A DNA stretch of 64,000 nt from Salipiger marinus (lineage in GTDB: Bacteria > Pseudomonadota > Alphaproteobacteria > Rhodobacterales > Rhodobacteraceae): positions 54,255-118,254 of the forward strand of contig NZ_FNEJ01000015.1 in NCBI RefSeq assembly GCF_900100085.1, given 5' to 3'. The notes below the pieces were generated by a model. That model was not told the origin of the DNA, did not search any database, and saw nothing but the letters and a program-made list of their open reading frames with translations. The translations under genes and the position numbers were made by a program. Positions 55,275 to 63,720 of this stretch are shown piece after piece. How positions within the stretch are numbered: the first letter of the stretch is position 1; each line of letters opens with the position of its first letter.

Positions 55275-55298
55275 TGCGCAGCACCGCAGGAGAGACCC

Positions 55299-56006
55299 AT
55301 GCCGGGACCACCCGACATCCCGCCTTCCGCCCCCGATGCGCCCGCTGCGGGCGACGGGCTCAGCCGGGGTGAAGCCGTCTATCAGGGCCTGAAATCGGGC
55401 ATCCTGCACCACCGGTTCCGGATGGGCGATCCGCTGCGCGAGGAAGACGTGGCCAGCTGGTTCGGGGCCAGCCGCGCGCCCGCGCGCGACGCGCTGAAAC
55501 GGCTTGAAACCGAAGGTCTGGTAGAGCGGATCGGCCGCAAATACGCGGTGCGCAATTACAGCTACGACGAAATTCTGGTGACCTACCGCATGCGCGCGGC
55601 GCTGGAGCATCTGTCGGTGGAATTCGCCATCCTGCGCGCCGATGATGCCGGGATCGCGGCGCTTGGCGCCGAGCTTGCCGCGCAGAAGGCGGTGCTGGGC
55701 AATGCCAGCCGGGGCGAGTTTTCCGATCTGGATGCGCGGTTCCATCTCGCGCTGGCGCGGCTGTCGGGCAATGACATGCTGCTGCGCGAAACCGAGACGA
55801 TCATCAACCGCGCCCGGCTGATCCGGTCCAACGAGCTGGACAAGGACAACGGCCCGCAGGCGGCCTATGCCGATCACTGCCGCATTCATGCCGCGCTGCT
55901 GCGCCGTGACGCGGACACTGCCAAGGCCGAACTCAACTACCATTACGCCACCACCGTGCGCCTGCACGAGACGCGGTCGGCGGATGCGCTTGGAGCACGC
56001 TCATGA
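55299..56006 (+). CDS. GntR-family (FCD) transcriptional regulator
   Basis: A 235-residue regulator: Pro/Ala-rich N-tail (1-20), winged helix-turn-helix (about 25-90, with REEDVASWFGASRAPARDALKRL) and FCD domain (about 100-225, with DARFHLALARLSGN and DHCRIHAALLRRD metal/effector histidines). GGAGAG precedes the ATG. It overlaps the oxidase gene by 4 bp and is divergent from the monooxygenase, so it likely controls both directions. Confidence 0.9.
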   Translation: MPGPPDIPPSAPDAPAAGDGLSRGEAVYQGLKSGILHHRFRMGDPLREEDVASWFGASRAPARDALKRLETEGLVERIGRKYAVRNYSYDEILVTYRMRAALEHLSVEFAILRADDAGIAALGAELAAQKAVLGNASRGEFSDLDARFHLALARLSGNDMLLRETETIINRARLIRSNELDKDNGPQAAYADHCRIHAALLRRDADTAKAELNYHYATTVRLHETRSADALGARS

Positions 56007-57301
56007 GGTATCAGTCCGACTGCCTTGCCCGCTTTCCGTCCTACTGGCTGGACACCGCCGAAGAGCCGGATCCCGCCACGCCGCTTGACGGCGATGCGCG
56101 CTGCGATGTGGCCATCGTCGGCGCAGGCTATACCGGGCTTGCCTGCGCCGTGGGTCTGGCGGAACAGGGGCTGAACGTGCGCGTGCTGGAGGGCGGCTTT
56201 GTCGGCTGGGGCGGATCGGGGCGCAATTCCGGATCGGTGATCCGCGGCTTCAAGTCCAGCCGCAGCGATCTGGTGCGCGCCTTCGGGGAAACGCGGGGCA
56301 GGGCCATGGCGGGGTTCGGCGACCGGACCGCGGCCTCGGTCTATGACATGGTCGACCGCTTCGGCATCGCCTGCGACCTGCGCCGCACCGGCTGGCTGCT
56401 GCCCGCGCATAACGCCGCGGGGCTCGCGCGGACCAAGGAGCGGCACCGCAGCTGGACCGCCGACGGCACCACCGGGCTGGAGCTGCTGGACCGCGACGCG
56501 GTGGCGCGGATGCTGGGTTCGGACGCCTATGTCGGCGGCATGATCGACCATGCCTGCGGCGCGCTGCATCCGCTGTCCTATGCGCGCGGCCTTGCCCGTG
56601 GCGCCATCAGCCTTGGCGCCAAGGTCCATGGCGAGACGGAGGTGCTGTCGGTGACCCGGCAGGGCGGGCTTTGGGATCTGCGCACGACCCGGGGCACGGT
56701 GCGCGCCGACCGGGTGCTGATCGCGGCCAATGCCTATGTCGAGGGGCTGGAACCCCGGGTGGAGCGGTCGATCGCGACCATCCACACCCACATGATCGCC
56801 ACCGACCCGCTGCCCGCCGATCTGGCCGCGCAGATCCTGCCGGGGCAGCAGACCGCCTCCGACAGCCGCCGCATCCTGTATTACTGGCACCGCGAGCGCG
56901 ACAACCGCATTCTGTTCGGCACGCGCGGTCTGCTTCACGGGCCGCGCAGCGCCGCCGATTTCGACCATGTCCACCGCGCGCTGCTCAGCATCTATCCGCA
57001 GCTTGCCGGGGTGGGGATCAGCCATCGCTGGGCGGGCCGCGTCGCGATGACCAAGGATTTCCTGCCGCATATCGACGAACCCGAACCCGGTCTCTGGGCC
57101 GCCTATGGCTATTGCGGGCGCGGCGTGGCGATGGCCACCAGCTATGGCGGCCTGCTGGCGCGCGCCATGCTGTCCGGGGCGGGGCTCGACGGGATCGAGG
57201 TGCCGCGCGGCCCGGCGCCGCGCCTGCCGGGGGGCGCGCTGAAATCGCTGGGCATCGTGGGGGCGACCCAGCTTTACAAGCTGCTGGACCTGCTGGACTG
57301 A
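56003..57301 (+). CDS. FAD-dependent amine/imino-acid oxidase (DAO family)
   Basis: A 432-residue flavoprotein oxidase. The FAD dinucleotide motif is VAIVGAGYTGLACAVGLAEQG (about 36-56), followed by GWGGSGRNSG. The substrate domain and C-terminal FAD contact GYCGRGVAMATSYGG match the PuuB/sarcosine-oxidase-like branch. Such enzymes oxidise secondary or primary amines to imines with H2O2 formation. Coupled to gntR by ATGA. In context an iminodiacetate-like or sarcosine-like product of the monooxygenase is the likely substrate, by inference. Confidence 0.9.
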   Translation: MRYQSDCLARFPSYWLDTAEEPDPATPLDGDARCDVAIVGAGYTGLACAVGLAEQGLNVRVLEGGFVGWGGSGRNSGSVIRGFKSSRSDLVRAFGETRGRAMAGFGDRTAASVYDMVDRFGIACDLRRTGWLLPAHNAAGLARTKERHRSWTADGTTGLELLDRDAVARMLGSDAYVGGMIDHACGALHPLSYARGLARGAISLGAKVHGETEVLSVTRQGGLWDLRTTRGTVRADRVLIAANAYVEGLEPRVERSIATIHTHMIATDPLPADLAAQILPGQQTASDSRRILYYWHRERDNRILFGTRGLLHGPRSAADFDHVHRALLSIYPQLAGVGISHRWAGRVAMTKDFLPHIDEPEPGLWAAYGYCGRGVAMATSYGGLLARAMLSGAGLDGIEVPRGPAPRLPGGALKSLGIVGATQLYKLLDLLD

Positions 57302-57382
57302 CCGCCCCCTCCGGCCAGTGCTGCCGCGCCGGACGCAGGGTCACGCCCGGGATCGCCGGTCCGGGGCTTGCATGCGAGCATT

Positions 57383-57404
57383 TACCATCCATATACCATC
57401 CATA
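57383..57404 (+). repeat. Two tandem 11-bp repeats upstream of the ribbon-helix-helix gene
   Basis: TACCATCCATA occurs twice head-to-tail (57383-57393 and 57394-57404), spaced by about one helical turn, 17 bp before the start codon. TCCAT then faces ATGGA (to 57412). The layout suits an autoregulatory RHH operator. Confidence 0.65.
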
Positions 57405-57420
57405 CAGATGGAGAACCAAG

Positions 57421-57837
57421 ATGGGCAGCGTCAGCCAGATCCGCGACAGACATCCCGACAGCGAAAAACTTACCCTCAATCTGGGGTTTGTCGATCTTGG
57501 CCGTATCGACCTGCTGGTGCAGGAGGGCTTCTACTCGAACCGCAGCGATTTTATCCGCACCGCGATCCGCCGGCAGCTCGACAGCCATGGCGGGGTGGTG
57601 GAGCGGTCCATCGAACGGCACAGCATGGAACTTGGCCTGCGCGACATCAGCCGCGCCGAGCTGGAGCAGGCCCGCGACGCTGGCGAGGTGCTGCATATCA
57701 AGGTCGTGGGCCTTGCCCGCATCAGCCCCGATGTCACGCCCGAACTTGCCCGGGCCACCATCGGCGCGATCACCGTTCTCGGCACCCTTCAGGCGCCCGC
57801 GGACATCAAGAAGGCCTTGGCTGATCGTATCGGCTGA
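57421..57837 (+). CDS. CopG-like ribbon-helix-helix DNA-binding protein
   Basis: A 138-residue protein. Residues about 15-55 form a beta-strand plus two helices typical of RHH proteins: EKLTLNLGFVDLGRIDLLVQ, then GFYSNRSDFIRTAIRRQL. The remaining 80 residues are a separate alpha/beta region with no motif I recognise. It may repress its own promoter through the two adjacent repeats. No toxin gene lies beside it, so a classical antitoxin role is not supported. Confidence 0.82.
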   Translation: MGSVSQIRDRHPDSEKLTLNLGFVDLGRIDLLVQEGFYSNRSDFIRTAIRRQLDSHGGVVERSIERHSMELGLRDISRAELEQARDAGEVLHIKVVGLARISPDVTPELARATIGAITVLGTLQAPADIKKALADRIG

Positions 57838-57861
57838 CGGCACCTCAGAAGGACGGACCAG

Positions 57862-58932
57862 ATGACAGACTTTACCGCAGGCGCCGGGCGCCGGGCGATC
57901 CATGGCGCGCGCGCCGCGCGGCGCGACGCCGCCACCGATCTTGTCACCCGCACGCTGGCGCGGCACGGGCTTGCCTCGGGGCTTGGCGGCGGGGCCAGCC
58001 CGCAGACGCTGTCCAGCCCGCTGGCCGACATGGTCGCCCGGTTCCAGCAGACCGGCCGCCCCGCCAGCCCCGCCGCAGCCCTGCCCGATGGCGCAAGCTT
58101 TGCCGAAGGCAGCTTCACCTGTGCGGCGGGCACGCGACGCTATCGCAGCTATGTGCCCGCCTCGGCGCGGGACGGGGTCACCGGCCTTGTGGTGATGCTG
58201 CACGGCTGCACCCAGACGCCAGAGGATTTCGCCGCTGGCACCGGCATGAACGCGCTGGCCGAAACCCATGGCTTTGTCGTGATCTACCCGCAGCAGTCGC
58301 GGGGGGATAACGCGCAGTCCTGCTGGAACTGGTTCAGCCGGGGGGACCAGCGGCGCGACCGGGGCGAACCTGCGATCCTTGCCGGTCTGACCCGCGAGGC
58401 GATCGCCCGGCATGGCGTGCCGCAGAGCCGGGTGTTTGTGGCGGGGCTGTCCGCCGGGGCGGCGATGGCGATGATCCTTGGCGCGGGCTATCCGGATCTG
58501 TTCCACGGGGTCGGCGCGCATTCCGGCCTGCCGGTTGGCGCGGCCAAGGACGTGCCGCAGGCATTTGCCGCCATGGCCGGGCAGGGGAGTGATGCCGATC
58601 CGGTCGGGGCCCTTCCGCGCACCATCGTGTTTCATGGCAGCGCCGACAGCACCGTGCATCCCTCCAACGGCGACCGCATCGAACAGCAGGCGCTGGATGG
58701 CGGGACTGCCCAGAGCCTGCAGAGCGAAGACCGGGGCACCGCCAATGGCCGCGCCTTCCTGCGCCGCGTCACCTCTGACAGCAGCGGGGCGGATGCGGTG
58801 GAATACTGGCGGATCGAGGGGCTGGGCCATGCGTGGTCCGGCGGCGATGCTGCGGGCAGCTATGCCGATCCGCAGGGCCCCGATGCCAGCGCCGAGATGC
58901 TCCGCTTTTTCTTTGCAGGCCCCGCGACATAA
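57862..58932 (+). CDS. PHB-depolymerase-family esterase
   Basis: A 356-residue alpha/beta hydrolase. The oxyanion segment is VMLHGCTQTPEDFAAGTGMN, the nucleophile Ser197 is in AGLSAGAAM, Asp262 in FHGSADSTVHP, and the His is in GLGHAWSGGD. Such enzymes split short polyhydroxybutyrate oligomers, feruloyl or acetyl esters. No signal peptide is evident, unlike secreted depolymerases; the first 80 residues are low-complexity. It follows the RHH gene by 24 bp and may be cotranscribed. Confidence 0.88.
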   Translation: MTDFTAGAGRRAIHGARAARRDAATDLVTRTLARHGLASGLGGGASPQTLSSPLADMVARFQQTGRPASPAAALPDGASFAEGSFTCAAGTRRYRSYVPASARDGVTGLVVMLHGCTQTPEDFAAGTGMNALAETHGFVVIYPQQSRGDNAQSCWNWFSRGDQRRDRGEPAILAGLTREAIARHGVPQSRVFVAGLSAGAAMAMILGAGYPDLFHGVGAHSGLPVGAAKDVPQAFAAMAGQGSDADPVGALPRTIVFHGSADSTVHPSNGDRIEQQALDGGTAQSLQSEDRGTANGRAFLRRVTSDSSGADAVEYWRIEGLGHAWSGGDAAGSYADPQGPDASAEMLRFFFAGPAT

Positions 58933-58946
58933 CCCGCAGCGGCGAA

Positions 58947-58971
58947 GTCCTTGCCGGAACCCGGCAAGGAC
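58947..58971. terminator. Bidirectional hairpin between esterase and RTX genes
   Basis: An 11-bp perfect stem, GTCCTTGCCGG with CCGGCAAGGAC, and a 3-base loop lie between convergent stop codons. There is no T-run. Confidence 0.65.
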
Positions 58972-58978
58972 GCAGCGG

Positions 58979-60949
58979 TCAGAACAGCAGAAAATCCTCG
59001 CTGGTCAGCGCAAGCAGATCCCGCGTCACCGTGGCGAAATGTACCGCCGCCGCCGCCCCGGTCCCGTCGCTGTCATAGAACAGCTTGCCGGTGTCGGTCT
59101 CGTGGATCACGCGGTGCTGCGCCTCCGTGGCCCGGCCCGACCCGTTCTGGGCAAAGGCGTCCTCGCTCAGCACGCCCCGGGGCAGCCCGGCAAAGACCGA
59201 GGTCTTGAGCTGGATGACATCCTGCGCCACGTCGAAATCGGTGATGCGGTCCACATTGCCCGCGCCGGGCATGGTGTTGAACACAAAAGCATCCTGCCCC
59301 GCGCCGCCGGTCAGCGTGTCATTGCCCTCGCCGCCTTTCAGGACGTTGGCACCGGAATTGCCGGTCAGCTTGTTGGCGCGTGTATTGCCGGTGCCGTTGA
59401 TGTCGCCCGTCCCGATCAGGATCAGGTGTTCAATATTGGCCCCCAAAGCGAACCCCACCGAGGCGCGCACCGTATCAATCCCGTCCCCGGCTTTTTCGAT
59501 GATCCGGTCGCCGCCATCGGTGACGTAAGTGTCATTTCCGGCACCCCCCACCAGCGTGTCATTGCCGCCGCCACCTTTCAGCACATTCGCCCCGGCATTG
59601 CCGGTAATGTGATTGGCTGACGCGTTGCCGGTGCCCTTGGTGTTGCCGGTGCCGGTCAGGATCAGGTTTTCAACTTCGGGCTGCAGGGTGAAGCTGCCCG
59701 CCGCAATGGCCGTGTCCCTCCCTTCGCCCGCATATTCCTCGATCCGGTCAGACTCGGTGACGTGATAGGTGTCATCCCCGGTGGAGCCGAAAAGGTAATC
59801 CGCCCCCTTGCCACCATCCAGCACATCGGCATGGGCGCCGCCATAGATCCAGTCCCGGCCTTCGCCGCCAAAGGCGGTCAGCACCGACTGGGAAGGCCCG
59901 CCGACAATGACGTCATTGCCCGCGCCGCCACGAATGGTGTGCTGAAACGGCGTGACAGGCGGGACAGAGGCGTAATAGCCGTAAGTCAGATAAATGACGT
60001 CATCGCCACTGCCCAGCGTGATCTCGGCATCCATGAATTCGCCCAGATAGATCTGGTCATCGCCGGATCCGGCATCCAGATCCAGAAACCCGGGCAGCAG
60101 GTAGCTGTCATCGTAGAAAAGCTGCGCCAGATCGTTGCCGCCCGCCAGATCAAGGATCAGGGTGCCCGCGCTCAGTTCCGTGGCATTGACCAGATCCGCC
60201 TGATCGGTCAGCAGCAGTTCGACCGTTTCATCGGCGCGAAAGATGCCACCCAGACCGCCGTCGCCATCGCCCTGACTTGCCAGCCCTGTCCGCCCGAAAC
60301 TGTCCTGCGTATAGCTCAGGAAATCGCCATAGGTCAGGCTGGATCCTGCGCTTGGCGTATATTCCATGACAAAGCCCGGAGTCTGCGGCGCTGTCGGCTG
60401 TCCGTCCGCGGTCAGGCCAGTGTTCCAGTCCACATATTCGATGCGGTTCTGGACCACCATTGCCAGAACCGCATCCAGCTGGGCCGCATAATCCGCAGCA
60501 GACGCAGCGATATTGGCATCAAACTGCTGCGCGGCCACGTTGGGATCAGCCGCAACCGCCGTATTGTCCCAGTCCAGCTGCGGGGCCGCGATGCCAAACA
60601 GGCGGAAATAGCCCCAGATGTAATCCGGCCCGCCATAAATGCCGGTGAACTCCGTGCTCTCGTCAAACCGGTCCGGCACATCGTCGCCATAGGCATCCCG
60701 GAAATAGACATCGCTGGAATTGCTCTGATCCATCACGCCAAAGCTGACCACGCCGGTGGTGGCCTGAGAGGTGGGGGAGGACACCCACTGCTGATAAAAA
60801 TCGTCGAAATACGTGTAGGTGCCTGCGGTGACGCCATCCTGATAGAACAGGTTGTTGGCCACCGTGTAGCTTGTGTTCTGGACAAACAGATAACTCAGGT
60901 TGGCGTGAACGCCGCTGCTGCTGTTTCGGTAATCGAATACATGCGCCAT
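58979..60949 (-). CDS. RTX-type calcium-binding secreted protein
   Basis: A 656-residue protein. The C-terminal half carries RTX nonapeptides (GGGGNDTLVGGAGNDTY, GGEGNDTLTGGAGQDAF) and ends with the FDVAQDVIQL and DFLLF segments typical of type I secretion C-termini. An 80-residue unit is duplicated (starting near residues 419 and 499, each with NLILTGTG/HLILIGTG and GNAGANVLKGG/GNSGANVLKGG). Residues 1-230 are Tyr/Phe/Asp-rich and match no domain I know. GGAG precedes ATG 60949. No secretion genes are in the window. Enzymatic activity is unknown. Confidence 0.87.
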   Translation of the reverse strand: MAHVFDYRNSSSGVHANLSYLFVQNTSYTVANNLFYQDGVTAGTYTYFDDFYQQWVSSPTSQATTGVVSFGVMDQSNSSDVYFRDAYGDDVPDRFDESTEFTGIYGGPDYIWGYFRLFGIAAPQLDWDNTAVAADPNVAAQQFDANIAASAADYAAQLDAVLAMVVQNRIEYVDWNTGLTADGQPTAPQTPGFVMEYTPSAGSSLTYGDFLSYTQDSFGRTGLASQGDGDGGLGGIFRADETVELLLTDQADLVNATELSAGTLILDLAGGNDLAQLFYDDSYLLPGFLDLDAGSGDDQIYLGEFMDAEITLGSGDDVIYLTYGYYASVPPVTPFQHTIRGGAGNDVIVGGPSQSVLTAFGGEGRDWIYGGAHADVLDGGKGADYLFGSTGDDTYHVTESDRIEEYAGEGRDTAIAAGSFTLQPEVENLILTGTGNTKGTGNASANHITGNAGANVLKGGGGNDTLVGGAGNDTYVTDGGDRIIEKAGDGIDTVRASVGFALGANIEHLILIGTGDINGTGNTRANKLTGNSGANVLKGGEGNDTLTGGAGQDAFVFNTMPGAGNVDRITDFDVAQDVIQLKTSVFAGLPRGVLSEDAFAQNGSGRATEAQHRVIHETDTGKLFYDSDGTGAAAAVHFATVTRDLLALTSEDFLLF

Positions 60950-61050
60950 GCTGTGCTCCGGACTCAAAATCACAGGCGGGCCTGCCGGACCGCGCCTGTT
61001 TCAATAAGGAATGCGCCCAGCGAAACACGCAGGCTGCGCCGCCGACAAGG

Positions 61051-61064
61051 TATCAAGTTTGATA
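61051..61064. promoter_or_regulatory. Palindrome upstream of the RTX gene
   Basis: TATCAAGTTTGATA, 6-bp arms with a 2-bp centre, lies 102 bp before the RTX ATG and 2 bp beyond the luxR stop. An operator role is inferred only from its position and symmetry. Confidence 0.35.
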
Positions 61065-61065
61065 A

Positions 61066-61818
61066 TCAGGGGTGCAGAAGCCCGTCACGGACCGCGATCG
61101 CCACCGCCTGTTCCCGCGTCCGCGCCCCAAGCCGAAGCCGGGCGCCCTGCAGGTGTTTCGACACGGTGACCGGCTCTATTCCCATGCGATGCGCAATTTC
61201 CGCGCTCTGCAGCCCGCGCGCCAGCCACAGCAGGGTTTCGCGTTCCCGCGCGGGCAGCGGGGACAGCATCTGATACCGGCCCGGCGCCGGGGCCTCCTCC
61301 GCCAGCAGATCATCCTCGGGGCGCCAGTAGGCCCCTGCGATGGCGGCAACCGCGCAGAGATGCCGCAGCCCTGCGGGAGAGGTCAGAAGCGCGCTCTGCT
61401 CGCTGTCATGGGCATAGAACACGAAGCCGCCGGGCCGCTGCCCGCCATAAACGGGCACCAGACAGGCGTGGCGGATGCCGTGATCGGCCAGCACGCCGCG
61501 CAGTTTTTCCCCGGCCACAGCCGGGCCTTCAGCCGGGCCGCAGACGACATCCAGATGGTCCGGCGCGGTGGTGCTGGCGCAATGGTGGATCCAGCGGTCC
61601 TCGCGATCCGCCTTGGCGCCAAGATAATCCGCGATGAGCCCGGCGGAGGCGGTGGTCCGCACCGACAGCGCATCCAGCGCCTCGCGCCGTCCGGTGCCTG
61701 CGGTGAAGGTGGCGAGCCCCGCCTCGGCGAAGATCGCGCGCAGCACCGACCACCGCGCCCGGGGGGTCTGCGCCGCGCGCAGGCGATCATGCAGGTCAAA
61801 AGCCATGTCAGCCTGCAT
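61066..61818 (-). CDS. LuxR-family transcriptional regulator
   Basis: A 250-residue regulator with an N-terminal autoinducer-binding-like domain (about 15-165) and a C-terminal LuxR helix-turn-helix (about 185-245, with PLPARERETLLWLARGLQSAEIAHRMGIEPVTVSKHLQGA). The usual six key AHL-pocket residues could not all be matched, so the ligand is uncertain. ATG 61818 follows GGAGGG; an in-frame ATG four codons later is an alternative. No luxI synthase is present, so it would be a LuxR solo. It is just upstream of, and codirectional with, the RTX gene. Confidence 0.85.
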   Translation of the reverse strand: MQADMAFDLHDRLRAAQTPRARWSVLRAIFAEAGLATFTAGTGRREALDALSVRTTASAGLIADYLGAKADREDRWIHHCASTTAPDHLDVVCGPAEGPAVAGEKLRGVLADHGIRHACLVPVYGGQRPGGFVFYAHDSEQSALLTSPAGLRHLCAVAAIAGAYWRPEDDLLAEEAPAPGRYQMLSPLPARERETLLWLARGLQSAEIAHRMGIEPVTVSKHLQGARLRLGARTREQAVAIAVRDGLLHP

Positions 61819-61892
61819 CGGCCAGCCCTCCGCGCGCAAAAAGTGGCCCGAGCGCTCGCAGATACCCCATGCGCGCGCCGGTCCCCGTTCTG

Positions 61893-61905
61893 CCCTAAGG
61901 TAGGG
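61893..61905. promoter_or_regulatory. Palindrome upstream of luxR
   Basis: CCCTAAGGTAGGG (5-bp arms CCCTA/TAGGG around AGG) lies 75 bp before the luxR ATG. A LuxR-type regulator site is possible but unproven. Confidence 0.35.
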
Positions 61906-62095
61906 TCGCCGCGCAGCGCCGTCAAAACCGTTTGTGCCCCGTCCGTTGTCTGGGGGGGGCGGCCCCCGAGCAGGGACCGCGTTCGGGCAGATGCCTGCGG
62001 GCCGGGTTGTTCGGCTGGTGGCAGGCGATGTAAACGCCCTTCAGAAATGTCAGCGGGTTAGCAAAGCAGGTGCGTCACCCGCAGTGCAACGGAAA
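61906..62095. other. Non-coding stretch between luxR promoter and IS-linked region
   Basis: No credible gene on either strand. It includes a G-run (TGGGGGGGG type near 61955) and a short GCGGGTTAGC segment. With the palindrome and hairpin at its two ends, the non-coding span is about 330 bp (61819-62152). Confidence 0.5.
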
Positions 62096-62146
62096 CAAGG
62101 CTTTGCAGCCCGGAGACCTCAAATATCGCAGGGCTGAAAAGCCTTG
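62096..62146 (-). terminator. Long hairpin downstream of the small membrane ORF
   Basis: Arms 62096-62111 (CAAGGCTTTGCAGCCC) and 62131-62146 (GGGCTGAAAAGCCTTG) pair over 16 bp with one mismatch and a 19-bp spacer. It starts 6 bp past the stop of the minus-strand ORF at 62153. There is only a weak T-run, so its termination role is moderate confidence. Confidence 0.5.
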
Positions 62147-62152
62147 GGGTGG

Positions 62153-62398
62153 CTAACGGGAAGCGTTTGAGAGCCTGTAAAAGATCCGTGATGTTGCCGA
62201 GAAAATCAAAGCGCCCACCATGCATGTTGTGAGGAGGGTGCGAAGGTCGCCTTCGCGCCATGGGAGGTCCGGCCGATACCAGAAGTCGTAAAGGTTCAGG
62301 GCAATCAAACCCAAACATACGAGCGCCAAAAGCACGGATATGTAGAAAGCCGCCCGCATGACCGGCTTGATCTTTGTTCTGTTCTGCGGTGTGTGCAA
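62153..62398 (-). CDS. Small hypothetical membrane protein
   Basis: An 81-residue frame from a TTG start, or 68 residues from an ATG at 62359 (MRAAFYISV). It has two strongly hydrophobic segments, FYISVLLALVCLGLIALNLY and TCMVGALIFSATSRIFY, separated by a charged loop. It has no family I recognise. It overlaps, in another frame, the read-through tail of the truncated transposase. The hairpin behind it and the clean two-helix composition favour it over the tail. Confidence 0.5.
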   Translation of the reverse strand: MHTPQNRTKIKPVMRAAFYISVLLALVCLGLIALNLYDFWYRPDLPWREGDLRTLLTTCMVGALIFSATSRIFYRLSNASR

Positions 62399-62404
62399 TC
62401 TTCT

Positions 62405-63720
62405 TGCCCGCTGTTCCGGATGGCCTGCCTGGTCGCCGCCAGTTCGGCTTATAGCCCATCTTCTCTGAGTTTGTCCAAACCTTTGGCTTTGGCGGCGCGG
62501 CGTCCTGCATCTCTTTGATTTGTTCGAGAACCGCGCTCAGGTGCTTGTTCTCGGTGATGGCGGCGTGGGTCACGCGCGGTTCCATGTCGAAAGTTTTGTA
62601 GGGCAGGGAGCGGCCTTTGGAACGCACCTCGAAGCGGCCATCCACAAAGGCATAGGTATCTACGTATTTGCCAACCAGACCGCGGGTGATGTCATTCTCT
62701 TCGAGCATGATCCGCTTGCGCTCATAGGAGAAGGTGAGCTGCTTTCCGACATAGCGGTTCTCGAGCCAGCACAGCACATCTGCCAGACGATCCGGCGCGA
62801 CATTGAGCGCGCGGTGCAGGTTGTCCGGCTTGGCCGGGACCTTGGCGAACTTGGCGGTGTGACGCTCTTTGAACCCCTGCAAATAGGCGTTTCCAGCCTC
62901 CATGTCTGAAATGCCCGCGAGGCGTAGATCTTTGAGAAGCCGATCCTGAAGCGTCCGGCTGGCGCGTTCGACGCGACCCTTGGCTTGGCTCGAATTGGCA
63001 CAGAGGATCTCGATGTTCAGCTCGCTCAGCGCCCGACCAAACTGGGTGATCCGCGCGCCGACCTTGGCGTCTTCCTTGGCCACGCGGAACACGGCGTGTT
63101 TATCGCTGCGCAACGCGACCGGTCGTCCGGGCTTATGCAGGTAGCTTTCCAGAGCCTCGAAGGAGCTGAACGTGCTTTCGGACTTCACAAACCGCAGCTC
63201 CATCAACGTGCTGGTCGCATCGTCGATGAAGACCAGAAATGTGCAGGGCGACGCGCGGTCCTCGAACCAGCGATGGTCCGAGCCGTGGATCTGGATCAAC
63301 TCGCCAAAGCATTCCCGGCGCAGGCGCGGTTGATGAAACTGGCGGCGCTGTTTGCTGGACAGCCAAAGGCCATCCTCAACCATCCCCTTGCGCACCGTCT
63401 CACGCGAGACCTTGACCCCGTGAGTTTGGCCAACATCTCAGCTGCCAATGTCGGCCCGAAGTCCGGATACTGTTCCTTGATGACGCTCAGAGCATAGTCG
63501 CGTTTGGCCGCATAGATTTGGGTGTTCGGTGCGCGACCACGGGACTTGTGCCGGATCGCAGATACGCCATCGCGACGATACCGCTGCAACAGCCGGAAGA
63601 TCTGCCTCATGTCAGGCCCAGCATGTTCGCCGCGTTCTCGACGCTCAGCCGACCATCCTCCACCTGGGCCAACACTTCCACGCGGTTCAACTCGCGCTCG
63701 CTCATTATCACCCATACCAT
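62405..63720 (-). pseudogene. Frameshifted, truncated transposase (integrase-core, ISNCY-like)
   Basis: The frame starts at 63720 (or 63705, MSERELNRVEVLAQV), shifts near 63610 (just after ENAANMLGL) to RQIFRLLQRYRRDG, and shifts again near 63418 (TGS to VKVSRETVRKG). It then runs through QRRQFHQPRLRRECFGEL, LRSDKHAVFRV and SQAKGRVERASRTLQDRL to GRPSG. The first catalytic acid appears replaced: IHGSDH where relatives have IDGSDH. The tail beyond about 62405 is unrelated read-through to 62058. Two frameshifts plus the lost end mean it is inactive. Confidence 0.8.

Noticed and set aside
57421..57837. Type II antitoxin for an adjacent toxin
   Set aside because: The following gene is an esterase of 356 residues and the preceding one an oxidase; no ParE/RelE-like frame is present on either side.
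59270..59860. Repeated DNA within the RTX gene considered as a possible CRISPR or tandem array
   Set aside because: The repeats are in-frame glycine/aspartate nonapeptides and an 80-residue duplication; there are no constant repeats with unique spacers.
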